DNA of 64,000 bases from Mycolicibacter longobardus (GTDB taxonomy: Bacteria; Actinomycetota; Actinomycetes; Mycobacteriales; Mycobacteriaceae), in contig NZ_LQPG01000009.1 in NCBI RefSeq assembly GCF_002102265.1, positions 62,001-126,000 on the forward strand, given 5' to 3'. This document shows positions 22,364 to 36,900 of this stretch, one piece after another. Under the pieces are notes generated by a model. The model ran no database searches and had not been told where the DNA came from. It saw nothing but the letters and a program-made list of their open reading frames with translations. A program made the translations under genes and the position numbers. The stretch's first letter is position 1. Each line of letters opens with the position of its first letter.

Positions 22364-23407
22364 TCAGCGAGCCCCGAGCACTTCACCGATGTACATTGCA
22401 ACCGCAGCGACACTGGCGATAGTTCCCGGATAGTCCATCCGGGTGGGGCCGAGCACCCCCATACCCCCGTACACGGTGCCCTGGGAACCGTAAGCGGTGG
22501 ACACCACCGAGGCGCCGGCCATCTCCTGCGCCTCGGTCTCGTGACCGATGCGCACCGTGACTTTACCGGCTTCCTGCTGCACGGCCAGCAACCGCAGCAC
22601 CACGACCTGCTCTTCGAGGACTTCCAGGACCGAGCGCAGCGAACTGCCGAAGTCGGCGGCATTGCGGGTCAGGTTGGCCGTGCCGCCCAGCAACAAGCGC
22701 TCCTCGCGGTGTTCGACCAGCGATTCCAGCAGCACCGTCGCCGAGCGCCCGACCGCGTTGGCGAGGCTGGGCGCCAGCCCGCTGCGGCCCTCCAGGTGCC
22801 CGGCGAGTTCGGCGACGGCGGTGGAGGCCGCAGAAATCCGCTTGCCGTCCAACGCGGCGCCCAGCAGCTCACGCAGCTGGCTGAGCTGGTGGTCGTCGAT
22901 GGGATCACCGAGTTCGACGATGCGCTGATCGACCCGACCGGAGTCGGTGATCACGACCAGCAACAGCCGTGCCGGGGTGAGCGCGATCACCTCCAGGCGG
23001 CGCACCGTGGACACCGACAGGGTCGGATACTGCACGACGGCAACCTGGCGGGTCAGCTGGGCCAGCGTTCGCACCGCACGACGCAGCACGTCGTCGAGGT
23101 CGACACCGGAATCCAGGAACGACAGGATCGCCCGGCGCTCCGCGCTCGACAGCGGCTTGACGTCTTCGAGGCGGTCGACGAACTCGCGGTAGCCCTTCTC
23201 GGTGGGCACCCGCCCGGAGCTGGTGTGCGGTTGGGCGATGTAGCCCTCGGCTTCCAGCACCGCCATGTCGTTGCGGACGGTGGCCGGAGAAACCCCCAGG
23301 TTGTGCCGCTCGACCAGGGCTTTGGACCCGATCGGCTCCTTGGTGGCGACGAAGTCCGCGACGATGGCACGCAGTACCTCGAAGCGGCGGTCATCAGCCA
23401 CGCCCAT
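22364..23407 (-). CDS. hrcA: Heat-inducible transcriptional repressor HrcA
   Basis: The protein has 347 aa. The N-terminal winged helix ([18 protein letters not shown]-like region and [12 protein letters not shown]) binds CIRCE operators before heat-shock genes. The C-terminal part has the HrcA domain with [15 protein letters not shown] good ribosome site (GGAGGTGA) precedes ATG 23407; a longer in-frame start at 23428 is less likely. No CIRCE element is seen upstream of this gene. Confidence 0.93.
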   Translation of the reverse strand: MGVADDRRFEVLRAIVADFVATKEPIGSKALVERHNLGVSPATVRNDMAVLEAEGYIAQPHTSSGRVPTEKGYREFVDRLEDVKPLSSAERRAILSFLDSGVDLDDVLRRAVRTLAQLTRQVAVVQYPTLSVSTVRRLEVIALTPARLLLVVITDSGRVDQRIVELGDPIDDHQLSQLRELLGAALDGKRISAASTAVAELAGHLEGRSGLAPSLANAVGRSATVLLESLVEHREERLLLGGTANLTRNAADFGSSLRSVLEVLEEQVVVLRLLAVQQEAGKVTVRIGHETEAQEMAGASVVSTAYGSQGTVYGGMGVLGPTRMDYPGTIASVAAVAMYIGEVLGAR

Positions 23408-23460
23408 CGGTGTCACCTCCTGCTTCAAACGGCTAGGACGGCTAGGGGCCGTCCCCGATT

Positions 23461-24366
23461 TTACGGTGAAGACGCCAAGCGCCGGTGCTCGATGCTGTGC
23501 ACGACGTCGGGCTCGGCGTCGCGCACCGAACAGGCGACGTCGACGAATCGGGCGACGAGCGGTGACGGCTCGTCGTCGGTCCAGCCGACCGCGATCGCCG
23601 AGCCCGGCCAGTCGTCGATCGGCAGGAACCGGACGCCGGTCGCCGGCATGAAGTGCGCGGCCGCCGCGCTGGTGATGGCGATGGCCGCGCCGGCGGCGAC
23701 CATCTGCGCCTCCTCGGTGATCGAGTCGGTGCGCACGACCTCGACCCGTGTCGCATCGGTCCGCGCAGCCGCCAGGCTCCAGAACGCGTGATGGGTCTCA
23801 TCGAGGCTGGACGACTGGGTGATCGGGTCATCGAGCAGATCGCGTACCGACACCGAGTCCCGTCCGGCGTGGCGGTGGGATGCGGAAACCATGGCGACGA
23901 CGGGGTCGACCGCCAGGATCTCGGTCTTGAGGTTCGGTGTGCTCTGCGGCAGGCGCAGGAACGCGACGTCGGCGGCCCGCGACGCCAGGCCGGCCGAGGG
24001 GTCACTGACCTGGAACTCCCGCATCTCGACCACGACGTCGGGGTGGCGTTCCCGGAATTCGGCGATGATCGGCGCGGTCAGTTCCAGCGCCGCGCCCGGC
24101 ACGTAGCCCAGCCGCAGTGTGCCGACCAGCCCGCGGGCGGCCTGTTGCGCGGCGGCGGCCGCGCCGTCGAGAGCGGTCAGTACCGCGCGCGCTCCCTCCA
24201 GGAAGACTTCCCCGGCCGGCGTCAGCGTCACGTTGCGGGTGTTTCGCTCGAACAGCTTGGCGCCGAGCTCGTCCTCAAGGTCCTTGATCTGGCGACTGAG
24301 CGCCTGCTGCGCCAGGTACACACGCGCCGCTGCCCGGCTGAAGTGCAGCTCCTCGGCGGCCACCAC
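23461..24366 (-). CDS. LysR-type transcriptional regulator next to eutBC
   Basis: The gene has 301 codons from GTG 24366. The helix-turn-helix reads [20 protein letters not shown] and ends in GAKLFERN; a periplasmic-binding-like effector domain follows. The LysR-conserved N-terminus actually continues upstream in the same frame ([13 protein letters not shown]), but there is no ATG, GTG or TTG there. An ATC at 24399 sits where the Met would be expected. Thus either a rare start is used or the N-terminus is short. It lies on the same strand just after eutC, so it likely controls ethanolamine genes. Confidence 0.8.
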   Translation of the reverse strand: MVAAEELHFSRAAARVYLAQQALSRQIKDLEDELGAKLFERNTRNVTLTPAGEVFLEGARAVLTALDGAAAAAQQAARGLVGTLRLGYVPGAALELTAPIIAEFRERHPDVVVEMREFQVSDPSAGLASRAADVAFLRLPQSTPNLKTEILAVDPVVAMVSASHRHAGRDSVSVRDLLDDPITQSSSLDETHHAFWSLAAARTDATRVEVVRTDSITEEAQMVAAGAAIAITSAAAAHFMPATGVRFLPIDDWPGSAIAVGWTDDEPSPLVARFVDVACSVRDAEPDVVHSIEHRRLASSP

Positions 24367-24410
24367 GAAGTGGCGCAGCTTTCGCGTGTTGATGTCGATG
24401 GTGCTCGATC

Positions 24411-25199
24411 TTAGGACAGCACGTGGCCGTCCAGCGTGGTTCGAATGTCGAGCGCACCCGCCGAGGTGGCCTTCAGGTCGACACCGGAGCGGCCCAGTCT
24501 TCGTGCGCCGGTGATCAGGGAGTCGATGACGTGGGCCGCCTCGCGGTAGCCGAGTCCCTCCGGGGGGTGCACGTTGGACACGCAGTTGCGTTCGGCGTCG
24601 GTGCGTCCCGGCCGCGGCAGGTGTGTCAGGTACAGCCCGACGCTGGCGGCCACCGACAATCCCGGTCGCTCACCGATCAGCACCACGACGGTCTGCACGC
24701 CCATCGCCTGGCCGATGTGGTCGCCGAGAGCCACCCGGGCCCCGGTGGCGATCACCGGTGCGGCGATGGTGCGATGGGCGCCCACGACGTCGGTCAACGC
24801 GCGCAGCAATTCAACGCCGTGTTCGGTAAGTGCCGCCGGAGACAGTCCGTCGCACAGCACGAAGCCCACTTCGGCTGCGCTAAAAGGAATCTCGCTCAGA
24901 TCCTCGGGGAGGCGGCCGAGGTCGGGGCGCCGCAGATACTCGCCGCGGCTGTTGGCTCGGCTGGTCACGGCGACGGGCTCACCCAGCCCGACGCCGGCTA
25001 CCCGTTGCGCCAGGAGCTGGAGGTCGAATGGTTGGCGCACGGCGTCACGGGCCAGGGCGTGCGCCGCCCTGAACTCCAGGATGCTGCGGGTGGGCTGGGC
25101 GTCGCCGGAGCGGCCGAGCCCGATCCGGGCCTGGGTGTGGCGGCGCAAGCTCTGCCAGATGTCTTGCGAATCAGCTGATTTCGGATGCACGGCGCTCAT
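24411..25199 (-). CDS. eutC: Ethanolamine ammonia-lyase small subunit
   Basis: This 262-aa partner of EutB forms the adenosylcobalamin-dependent enzyme that splits ethanolamine into acetaldehyde and ammonia. Family blocks are seen: RIGLGRSGDAQPTRSILEF near the N-terminus, FVLCDGLSPAAL, VVVLIGERPGLS, and ERNCVSNVHPPEGL near the C-terminus. The ATG overlaps the eutB stop by 4 nt. No other eut or microcompartment genes are present, so it is the minimal BMC-free type. Confidence 0.95.
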   Translation of the reverse strand: MSAVHPKSADSQDIWQSLRRHTQARIGLGRSGDAQPTRSILEFRAAHALARDAVRQPFDLQLLAQRVAGVGLGEPVAVTSRANSRGEYLRRPDLGRLPEDLSEIPFSAAEVGFVLCDGLSPAALTEHGVELLRALTDVVGAHRTIAAPVIATGARVALGDHIGQAMGVQTVVVLIGERPGLSVAASVGLYLTHLPRPGRTDAERNCVSNVHPPEGLGYREAAHVIDSLITGARRLGRSGVDLKATSAGALDIRTTLDGHVLS

Positions 25200-26608
25200 G
25201 CCGGTGCCGCCAGCGAACGCAACGGTGAGCGCTCCACCGCGTGCGGAAGCACCCGGCCGGACTCATCGGCCATGCCGAGCTCCTGTAGCCACGTCTCGAA
25301 CTCGGGCGCCGGGCGCAGACCCAGCACCCGGCGCGCGTAGAGCGCGTCGTGGAAGGACATGCTCTGGTAGCCCAGCATCACGTCGTCGGCACCGGGCACG
25401 GTGATGACGAAGTTGCAGCCGGCAACGCCGAGCAGGGTGAGCAGGGTGTCGACGTCGTCCTGGTCGGCTTCGGCGTGATTGGTGTAGCAGACGTCGACGC
25501 CCATCGGCAGGCCGAGCAGTTTCCCGCAGAAGTGGTCTTCGAGCCCGGCCCGGGCGATCTGCTTGCCGTCGTAGAGGTATTCGGGTCCGATGAACCCGAC
25601 CACACTGTTGACCAGCAGCGGGGAGAATTCGCGTGCGACCGCGTAGGCCCGGGTCTCCAGGGTTTGCTGATCGACCGGCCGGCCTCCGCTGCCCAGGTGA
25701 GCGTGCGCGCTCAGCGCCGAGCCCTGCCCGGTCTCGAAGTACATCACGTTGTCCCCGACGGTGCCGCGTTGTAACGAACGCCCGGCCTCGTTGGCGGCCC
25801 GCAGCAGATCAAGGCTCACGCCGAAGCTGCGGTTGGCGCCCTCGGTCCCGGCGATCGACTGGAACACCAGGTCGACTGGGACGCCCTGCTCGATCAGCTC
25901 AACGGTTGTGGTCACGTGTGAGAGCACGCAGGACTGCGTCGGGATCTGGTAGCGCAGTCGGATGTCGTCGAGCAGACGCAGCAGATCGGCGGTGGCCTGC
26001 GGCGAGTCGGTGGCCGGGTTGATGCCGATCACGGCGTCGCCGCAGCCGTGCAGCAGTCCGTCCAGGGTGGCCGCGGCCACACCGCGGGGGTCGTCGGTCG
26101 GGTGGTTGGGCTGCAGCCGGGTGGCCAGGCGGCCGGGCAGGCCCAGCGTGGTGCGAAACGCGCTGGTGACCGAGATGGCCCGCGCCACCGCGATCAGATC
26201 CTGATTGCGCATGAGTTTGCTGACCGCGGCCACCATCTCGGGGGTCAACCCGGGGCCGACTCGGCGCAGCGTGTCCGCCGCGGCCGGTGTGGCCGCCACC
26301 TCGAGCAGCCAGTCCCGCAGGCCGCCGACCGTCAGATGCGACACCGCCCGGTAACTCTCACGGTCGTGGCGATCGATGATCAACCGGGTCACCTCGTCGG
26401 TCTCGTACGGCACCACAAGGTCGTGCAGGAAGGTGTCCAGGCCGACGTCGGCGAGCGCCCACTGCGCCGCGGCTCGCTCGGCGTCGCTGCCGGCGGCACA
26501 GCCGGCGAGTTCGTCGCCGGAGCGCCGCGGGGTGGCCTTGGCCAGCAGGTCGATCAGCCCGTCGAAGCGGTAGGTGGTGCCGGCGAGCGTCTGCGTGTAG
26601 GTGGTCAC
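25196..26608 (-). CDS. eutB: Ethanolamine ammonia-lyase large subunit
   Basis: This 470-aa catalytic subunit with a TIM-barrel fold binds ethanolamine and coenzyme B12. Family-typical stretches are IAVARAISVTSAFRTTLGLPG, DAVIGINPATDS and CYTNHAEADQDD. The start is the GTG at 26608, with AAGGGG upstream. The length is about that of E. coli EutB (453). No ethanolamine permease or aldehyde dehydrogenase is adjacent. A 12-bp palindrome and an AT-rich stretch lie upstream. Confidence 0.95.
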   Translation of the reverse strand: MTTYTQTLAGTTYRFDGLIDLLAKATPRRSGDELAGCAAGSDAERAAAQWALADVGLDTFLHDLVVPYETDEVTRLIIDRHDRESYRAVSHLTVGGLRDWLLEVAATPAAADTLRRVGPGLTPEMVAAVSKLMRNQDLIAVARAISVTSAFRTTLGLPGRLATRLQPNHPTDDPRGVAAATLDGLLHGCGDAVIGINPATDSPQATADLLRLLDDIRLRYQIPTQSCVLSHVTTTVELIEQGVPVDLVFQSIAGTEGANRSFGVSLDLLRAANEAGRSLQRGTVGDNVMYFETGQGSALSAHAHLGSGGRPVDQQTLETRAYAVAREFSPLLVNSVVGFIGPEYLYDGKQIARAGLEDHFCGKLLGLPMGVDVCYTNHAEADQDDVDTLLTLLGVAGCNFVITVPGADDVMLGYQSMSFHDALYARRVLGLRPAPEFETWLQELGMADESGRVLPHAVERSPLRSLAAPA

Positions 26609-26672
26609 CGCAGGCCCCTTCCCATCAGCCGGATCCCTCTGATCGAATCGACGGCGGCACGCGTGTCTGGCC

Positions 26673-26684
26673 AGAATAAATTCT
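26673..26684 (-). promoter_or_regulatory. Possible operator upstream of eutB
   Basis: AGAATAAATTCT is an inverted repeat (AGAAT/ATTCT), AT-rich in a GC-rich gap, about 65 nt before the eutB start. It could be a binding site for the LysR protein encoded behind eutC. This rests only on position and symmetry. Confidence 0.3.
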
Positions 26685-26822
26685 TCGCGCCGATATGAGT
26701 CACGGGCGAAGAAAGGCACCCGCGGAGGTCAGTGTTGCATATCATCGGCGCGATCCCATAATTCAAGCCATTTCTCCGGCGGGCGCGGCAAAAACTCCAT
26801 TCGGTGGTACTGTCCCCCGCCT

Positions 26823-27623
26823 ATGGGAATTGCCGCGGCATCGACCGATGATGATCTGACACTGGCGCTGGGTCTGGCAGACCTCGCCGACGCCATGACC
26901 CTGGACCGATTCGGCGCGCTGGATCTGCGGGTGGACACCAAACCGGACCTCACCCCGGTCACCGACGCCGACCGCGCGGTCGAGGCCGCGCTGCGCGAGG
27001 TCCTGGCGCGGGATCGACCCGACGACGACGTCCTGGGTGAGGAGTTCGGCGGGACCGCGACGTTCAGTGGCCGCCAATGGGTGATCGACCCGATCGACGG
27101 AACCGAGAACTTCGTGCGCGGGGTGCCGGTGTGGGCCACCCTGATCGCGCTGCTCGACGACGGCGTGCCGCGCGTGGGCGCGATCAGCGCCCCCGCGTTG
27201 GGCAGACGGTGGTGGGCCGGGAGCGGCCTGGGTGCATTCGCCGCGGTAGACGGGGCGGAACCGCGTCGGTTGTCGGTGTCCGCGGTGGCCGAGGTGGGTT
27301 CGGCGAGTCTGTCGTTCGCCGGGCTCTCGCTGTGGGTGCACCGTGGACTGCGGGAGCGCTTTCTGGATCTGACCGACACCGTGTGGCGAACGCGCAGCTA
27401 CGGCGACTTCTGGGCCTATTGCCTGCTCGCCGAGGGCGCGCTCGACATCGTCGCCGAGCCGGCGGTGTCGGTGTGGGACCTGGCGGCACTCGATGTGCTG
27501 GTTCGTGAGTCCGGTGGGATGTTCAGCGACCTGAGCGGCAACGCGGGACCGCACGGCGGCAGCGCGGTGGCCACCAACGCCCTGCTGCACGCGGCGGTGC
27601 TGGAGCGCCTGGGCGTGGCCTAG
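26823..27623 (+). CDS. hisN: Histidinol-phosphatase (inositol-monophosphatase family)
   Basis: The protein has 266 aa. The metal site of the family is intact: GEEFG (Glu, about residue 75), [12 protein letters not shown] (Asp-x-IDG-T, about 88-99) and the C-terminal [16 protein letters not shown]. It is nearly the same as M. tuberculosis HisN (Rv3137), which dephosphorylates histidinol phosphate in histidine synthesis. A TACTGT -10 lies 9 nt before the ATG, consistent with a leaderless or nearly leaderless message. Its neighbours here are not histidine genes. Confidence 0.9.
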   Translation: MGIAAASTDDDLTLALGLADLADAMTLDRFGALDLRVDTKPDLTPVTDADRAVEAALREVLARDRPDDDVLGEEFGGTATFSGRQWVIDPIDGTENFVRGVPVWATLIALLDDGVPRVGAISAPALGRRWWAGSGLGAFAAVDGAEPRRLSVSAVAEVGSASLSFAGLSLWVHRGLRERFLDLTDTVWRTRSYGDFWAYCLLAEGALDIVAEPAVSVWDLAALDVLVRESGGMFSDLSGNAGPHGGSAVATNALLHAAVLERLGVA

Positions 27624-27987
27624 CGCCGGTCGCATCCCCCGGTTCGGATTAACAACAAAATATTGTCAATGCTGTAGCTTTTTGGTGTTGGAATTCTCGG
27701 CCGCGGTTTGAGATTCTGATATCACGGGCTGAATAAATGGTTCGGCATTTTCATTGCCCGCGTGCGGCCAGGCCATTCGAACGTGTGGGAGATCGTGAAT
27801 TCACCATTTCATCGCCGGGTCGCTTCGGCCCTACCCGCGTGATACCGAACGGGTGAGCGGCGACGTGGTGTGACAGCGCCTCGACCGACCGTGGTTAGCT
27901 CTGCTATTGCGTGCGCGAACAACAACACGACAATCCCTTCGGTCCCTAGCCTGGAGGGGTTCTCAAAATGGAGGGTCTGCTCAAGCC
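27624..27987. other. Long AT-richer intergenic region upstream of the PLP enzyme
   Basis: This is 364 nt with no convincing gene. The first 110 nt are AT-rich (for example AACAAAATATTGTC near 27652-27667, with ACAA/TTGT symmetry), unlike the surrounding GC-rich DNA. The rest probably holds the promoter and 5' leader of the gene at 27988. No tRNA, riboswitch or repeat was recognised. Confidence 0.6.
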
Positions 27988-29382
27988 ATGTCCGACTTCC
28001 CCTATACGGACCGGTTCACGGTCAACCGCACGCTGCCCGAGCATGGCCGGCCGCGGGAGGAGGTGCTCGCGGAGCTGCGCGAGATGGCGCAGGCCGAGGA
28101 CCCCACCTGGGAAACCGGCAAGGTATCCGGGACCATGTACTGCGGCGACCACGAGCACTACCGCTTCCTCGATGAGGCGTTCGGGCTGTTCGCCCACGTC
28201 AACGTGCTGCAACGCGACATCTGCCCGTCGGCGACCAAGTTCGAGGGCGAGATCATCGCGATGGCGCTGGACTTGATGCACGCCGAAGCGATCACCGACG
28301 GCAACCCGGCGGGCATGGTCACCACCGGCGGCACCGGCAGCATCATCCACGCGCTGCTGGCCTACCGCGAGCACGCCGCGCAGCACCGGGGCATCACCCG
28401 GCCGAACTTCATCAAGCCCGAGACCGGCCACCCGGCTTTCGACAAGGGCTGTCACCTGTTCGGCATCGAACTGCGCAAGGCGCCGATCGACCCGCACACG
28501 ACCCAGGTCGACGTCGACTGGGTGGCGAACAACATCGACGAGAACACCATCGCGATCATGGGCTCGGCCTGCAACTACGGCTACGGCACCGTCGACCCGA
28601 TTCCCGAGCTGGGGCAGCTGGCGTTGGAGCGGGGAGTGGGTCTGCACGTGGATGGCTGTCTGGGCGGGTTCGTGCTGCCGTTCGCGCAGGAGCTGGGTTA
28701 TGACGTCCCGGTGTTCGATTTCCGGGTGCCGGGTGTCACCAGCATCTCCGCGGACAACCACAAGTACGGCTATGCGTTGAAGGGCGCCTCCACACTGTTG
28801 TTCCGCGACAAGGCCTACCGCAATTCACAGTACTTCTACCTGTTGGACTGGTCCGGCGGGAAGTACATGTCGCCGGGCATCGAGGGTTCCCGCTCGGGCG
28901 GATTGATCGCCGCAGCGTGGGCGTCGATGGTTCAGCTGGGCCGCGAGGGATACCGCAACTACGCCAAGGCCATCCTGGACACCGCGTCGGCCATGCAGTC
29001 GGCGGTGCGCAGCCACCCCGAGCTGAAGATCATGGGTGACCCGACGTTCTGCTTCAGCTTCCGCTCCGACGAGTTCGACATCTACCACGTCGCCGACGCG
29101 ATGAAACCCAAGGGCTGGCGGTTCAACGGTCAGCAGTACCCCAATTCGATCCACATGGCCGTCACGCGGCCGCAGACCCAGCCCGGTGTGGTCGCGGCCT
29201 TCGCCGCCGACCTCGACGACGCGGTCGAGTACGCCAAGAAGAAGACCGCCGCCGGCGAGGCACCGGTCAGCGCGGCGGTCTACGGCGGTATCCCGGGCGG
29301 GCTGACCGACGAGGCCGCCCAGTTCATCGAGGGGTTCATGGAGCAGATGCTCGACACCCAGCAGTCGCTGCCGCCCGTATGA
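27988..29382 (+). CDS. PLP-dependent lyase/decarboxylase, sphingosine-1-phosphate-lyase-like
   Basis: The protein has 464 aa. The PLP-binding lysine is in SADNHKYGYALKG (about residues 252-264), with the TTGGTGSI loop and LHVDGCLGGF upstream as in group II decarboxylases and sphingosine-phosphate lyases. Such enzymes cleave a phosphorylated amino alcohol into an aldehyde and phosphoethanolamine, or decarboxylate amino acids. The ATG is at 27988 with GGAGGG before it. It overlaps the next kinase gene by 4 nt. Its nearness to eutBC suggests, but does not prove, ethanolamine-phosphate turnover. Confidence 0.72.
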   Translation: MSDFPYTDRFTVNRTLPEHGRPREEVLAELREMAQAEDPTWETGKVSGTMYCGDHEHYRFLDEAFGLFAHVNVLQRDICPSATKFEGEIIAMALDLMHAEAITDGNPAGMVTTGGTGSIIHALLAYREHAAQHRGITRPNFIKPETGHPAFDKGCHLFGIELRKAPIDPHTTQVDVDWVANNIDENTIAIMGSACNYGYGTVDPIPELGQLALERGVGLHVDGCLGGFVLPFAQELGYDVPVFDFRVPGVTSISADNHKYGYALKGASTLLFRDKAYRNSQYFYLLDWSGGKYMSPGIEGSRSGGLIAAAWASMVQLGREGYRNYAKAILDTASAMQSAVRSHPELKIMGDPTFCFSFRSDEFDIYHVADAMKPKGWRFNGQQYPNSIHMAVTRPQTQPGVVAAFAADLDDAVEYAKKKTAAGEAPVSAAVYGGIPGGLTDEAAQFIEGFMEQMLDTQQSLPPV

Positions 29383-30914
29383 GCCGCGCTGACCGCGTCG
29401 TTCTCGCCGTCGACCTCGGCACCGGCGGCCCCAAAGTCGGTTTCGTGTCGCTGGACGGCACCGTGCTCTGGTCGGACCTGGTCGAGGTCTCGACCGACTA
29501 CGGGCCGGGCGGGGCGGCCACCCAGGATGCCGGTCTGTGGTGGGAGATCATCCGCGAAGCCACTCGGCGCGGGCTGACCCAGAGCGGGGTGCGCGGCGAG
29601 CAGGTGGCCGGGGTGTCGATCACCGGGCAGTGGGCCAGCACCATCCCGGTCGACGCCGACGGACGGCCGGCGGGTCCGTGCGTGATGTGGATGGACACCC
29701 GCGGTGCGCCCTACAGCCGCAAGGCATTCGGCGGCCCGGTGGCCGGCTACCGGCCACGGGCTCTGCTGAGCTGGCTTCGTCGCAACGGCGGCATCCCCTC
29801 GCCCAGCGGCGACGACCCGGTCGGCCACATGCTGCATCTGCAGCATGGTGACCCGGCGACTTTCGGCGCGGCTCGCTGGCTGCTGGAGCCGGTCGACTAC
29901 CTCAGCATGTGTTTCACCGGGCAGGCCGCGGCATCGCGGGCCTCGATGATGGGCGCCTGGCTCACCGACAACCGGAACCTGGCGGTGCTCGACTACGACG
30001 ACGTGCTGGTGCGCCGAGCCGGTATTGACCGGGCGAAGCTGCCGCCGCTGGTGCCGACCGGTTCGATCATCGGCCCGGTGGCGCCGGCGGTCGCCGCCGA
30101 ACTGGGCATATCGCCTGCCGCGCAGGTGGTTACCGGGACCCCGGACCTGCACAGCGCGGCGGTGGGTTCCGGCGCGGTACGCCACGGCGAGCTGCACCTG
30201 ACCCTGTCCACCACGTCGTGGATCAGCTGCCCGGTGGCGTTCAAGAAGACCGATGCGTTGCACCAGCTGGCCACTGTTCCGGGCCTGGACCCGTCCTCCT
30301 ACCTGCTGGTCAACAATCAGGACACCGCCGGGCGGGCGTTGCAATGGTTGCGCGACAACGTTTTCGACGATCTCGATTATGACGCGCTGACCGAGATTGC
30401 GGCGGGTGCACCGGCCGGCTCCAACGGGGTGATCTTCACTCCCTGGCTCAAGGGCGAGCGCTCTCCCATCGACGATCGCGACGCCCGCGGCGGCTTTCAC
30501 AACCTGTCGCTGGGTACCACCGGCGCGGATCTGGTGCGCGCGGTGCTCGAAGGGGTGGCCTACAACAATCGTTGGCTGCTCGACTACGTGAACAAGTTCG
30601 CACCCAATGCCGGGCCGATCCGGATCGTCGGCGGCGGGGCACGTTCAGAACTGTGGTGCCAGATCGTCGCCGACGTGTGCGGGCGGACCTGCGAGCGGGT
30701 GGCCGACCCGTTGAATGCCCAATTGCGCGGCGCGGCGCTGTTCGCCGGTATCGGCATGGGCGAGCTGCATCGCGACGAGTTGCACGACCTGATCCCGCTC
30801 GACGGTGTCTTCGAGCCGAATGCCGCCCACCGCGGGGTGTATGACCGGCTCTTCGCCGAATTCCCGCGGCTCTACAAGGCGCAGAAGGGCATCTTCGCTC
30901 GGCTCAACCGCTGA
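29379..30914 (+). CDS. FGGY-family carbohydrate kinase
   Basis: The protein has 511 aa. The N-terminal phosphate-binding fold starts VVLAVDLGTGGPKVGFVSL, and a second ATPase domain follows with IRIVGGGARSELWCQIVADV. It phosphorylates a sugar or polyol, of the xylulokinase/gluconokinase kind; the exact sugar is not evident. The ATG overlaps the PLP enzyme stop by 4 nt, so they form an operon. It runs convergent with mbtH, 36 nt apart. Confidence 0.82.
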   Translation: MSRADRVVLAVDLGTGGPKVGFVSLDGTVLWSDLVEVSTDYGPGGAATQDAGLWWEIIREATRRGLTQSGVRGEQVAGVSITGQWASTIPVDADGRPAGPCVMWMDTRGAPYSRKAFGGPVAGYRPRALLSWLRRNGGIPSPSGDDPVGHMLHLQHGDPATFGAARWLLEPVDYLSMCFTGQAAASRASMMGAWLTDNRNLAVLDYDDVLVRRAGIDRAKLPPLVPTGSIIGPVAPAVAAELGISPAAQVVTGTPDLHSAAVGSGAVRHGELHLTLSTTSWISCPVAFKKTDALHQLATVPGLDPSSYLLVNNQDTAGRALQWLRDNVFDDLDYDALTEIAAGAPAGSNGVIFTPWLKGERSPIDDRDARGGFHNLSLGTTGADLVRAVLEGVAYNNRWLLDYVNKFAPNAGPIRIVGGGARSELWCQIVADVCGRTCERVADPLNAQLRGAALFAGIGMGELHRDELHDLIPLDGVFEPNAAHRGVYDRLFAEFPRLYKAQKGIFARLNR

Positions 30915-30950
30915 ACTGTAACCGCATCGAAAGCAGTGCCCAGCGGCCGG

Positions 30951-31181
30951 CTATCCCCGTTCGGCCGCCATGGCGTCACGAAGACTCTTGGGCCGCAGGT
31001 CGTTCCAATGCGCTTCGACGTACTCCAGGCAGGCCGCCCGAGCGGCGCCCTGCTCACCCCCGTAGACCACCCGCCATCCGGCGGGAACGTCGGCGAAGGT
31101 GGGCCACAGACTGTACTGCTCCTCGTCGTTGATCAGCACGTAGAAGCTGCCGCTCTCGTCATCAAAGGGATTGGTGCTCAT
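30951..31181 (-). CDS. mbtH: MbtH-like protein
   Basis: This 76-aa founding-type MbtH protein binds NRPS adenylation domains and aids folding and activity. The conserved [10 protein letters not shown], the Trp residues of the [11 protein letters not shown] block and LRPKSLRD are all present. It is the last gene of the mbt operon on the minus strand; its ATG overlaps the mbtG stop by 4 nt. The expected partners are MbtE and MbtF just upstream. Confidence 0.95.
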   Translation of the reverse strand: MSTNPFDDESGSFYVLINDEEQYSLWPTFADVPAGWRVVYGGEQGAARAACLEYVEAHWNDLRPKSLRDAMAAERG

Positions 31182-32514
31182 CGGTTCTCCTCGGTGTCGG
31201 CAACGCGAGCAGTCGCAGAATCGCACGCGGCGGAGCCGTCGAGTGCGATTCTGCGTCTGCTCGCGGGGGAAATGAGTGGCGCAGCGGACAGGTGGGGGCC
31301 CAGGACCCGGTCGGACAGCAGCCCCAGACAGCTCAGGTTGGGGAAACCGGGGCCCTGGGTGAGGCCGGCCAGGTTGGGCAGGAAAAGTTTCGGCGTGACG
31401 TCGGTGACGGCCAGGTCGTGGCCGATCGCCTCGGCCAGTCGGTCCCCGGACAGCGGACCGCCCAGCCCCAGTTCCAGCAGATCCAAGGTGTCCTGTCCGA
31501 ACAGCGACACGAACCACAGCGGGTCGGCCCCGGAGCCGTCGATCACCAGGTCGAAACCGTGTACGGTCTCGAAGTTCTCGCCACCGCGGTTGGTGCTCAG
31601 CGTCAGGCGGATTCGGCCGTCCCGGGCAACGGCGTGCGCGACCCGGCCCCGCAGGTGGCGGATCCGGTCATCGGCCAGCAGCGCATCCTGCACGCGCGCC
31701 GAGAACACCCCGCGGTCGGTGCGGGCCAGCGCATCCCGCCGCTCGGCCAGAGTCAGCGCGGTCCAGTCGATGGGGTCGGAGAACAGCGTGTTCTCGAAGA
31801 AGCCCTCTCCTCGGGTGAACAGCGTCACCTGCGGGGAGATCACGGTGATGGTCGAAACCCGGTGCCGGAAAAGCTCGTTGAGCATCGATGCGGCAGTCTC
31901 ACCGCCACCGATGACGGCGACGCGCTCTGCGCTGATCCGATCGGCAGCGGCCCGATGCCAGAACTGGGCGATGGAGAGCACCAACGGATTGCCGGGCAGG
32001 ATCGACTTCTCGGCCTGGCCGGGCCCGGTGATCATCACCGCGTCGGCGGCCACCTCGGTCTCACGGGTGTGCAACACCCAGCCGGCGCCGTCGACCCCCA
32101 GCCGCTCCACCTCCCCGGGGATCACGGTCAGCGCCACCGCGTCGGCCACCCAACGCAGGTACTGGCTCCACCTCAGATGCGTCGGGGCCGGCCGGCCCCG
32201 GTCCACCCACTCGGCGAACTGTCCGGTGGCGATCAGATAGGACTGCCAGCTGTAACGCGTCATCCGCTCGTCGAGTTCCGCGTTGCGGCCGGCCACCAAC
32301 GCCGAGCGGTACGGGAAGCCGACGTCCTTCTCCGGGCTGGTGCCCAGCCGGTGCGCGCCGTCGGTCCACCCCCCGGCCGCGCGCCAGTTGGCGGCCACCT
32401 CGGTGCGCTCCACGGCGACCACATCGGGTGTGGCGACGCCCATCTCGCGCAGCACCGCGGCTTTCGCGGCCACCGCCACCGCTTTGGCTCCCGCGCCCAC
32501 CACCGCCAGCGTGC

Positions 32515-32518
<4 letters not shown>
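31178..32518 (-). CDS. mbtG: Lysine N6-hydroxylase (mycobactin)
   Basis: The protein has 446 aa. This flavin monooxygenase adds the hydroxyl on the lysine epsilon nitrogen that makes the hydroxamate iron ligand. An N-terminal FAD motif ([15 protein letters not shown]), [15 protein letters not shown] and the NADPH-binding [13 protein letters not shown] are seen. It agrees with M. tuberculosis MbtG (Rv2378c) along almost all its length. It shows the 4-nt overlaps (ATGA) at both ends typical of this operon. Confidence 0.95.

Positions 32519-36896
<4,378 letters not shown>

Positions 36897-36900
<4 letters not shown>

Noticed and set aside
22364-23460. CIRCE operator upstream of hrcA
   Set aside because: No TTAGCACTC-N9-GAGTGCTAA or near match is present between 23408 and 23460.
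26609-26822. A cobalamin riboswitch before eutB, since EutBC needs B12
   Set aside because: No B12-box-like sequence or suitable folded element could be seen in the 200 nt available.
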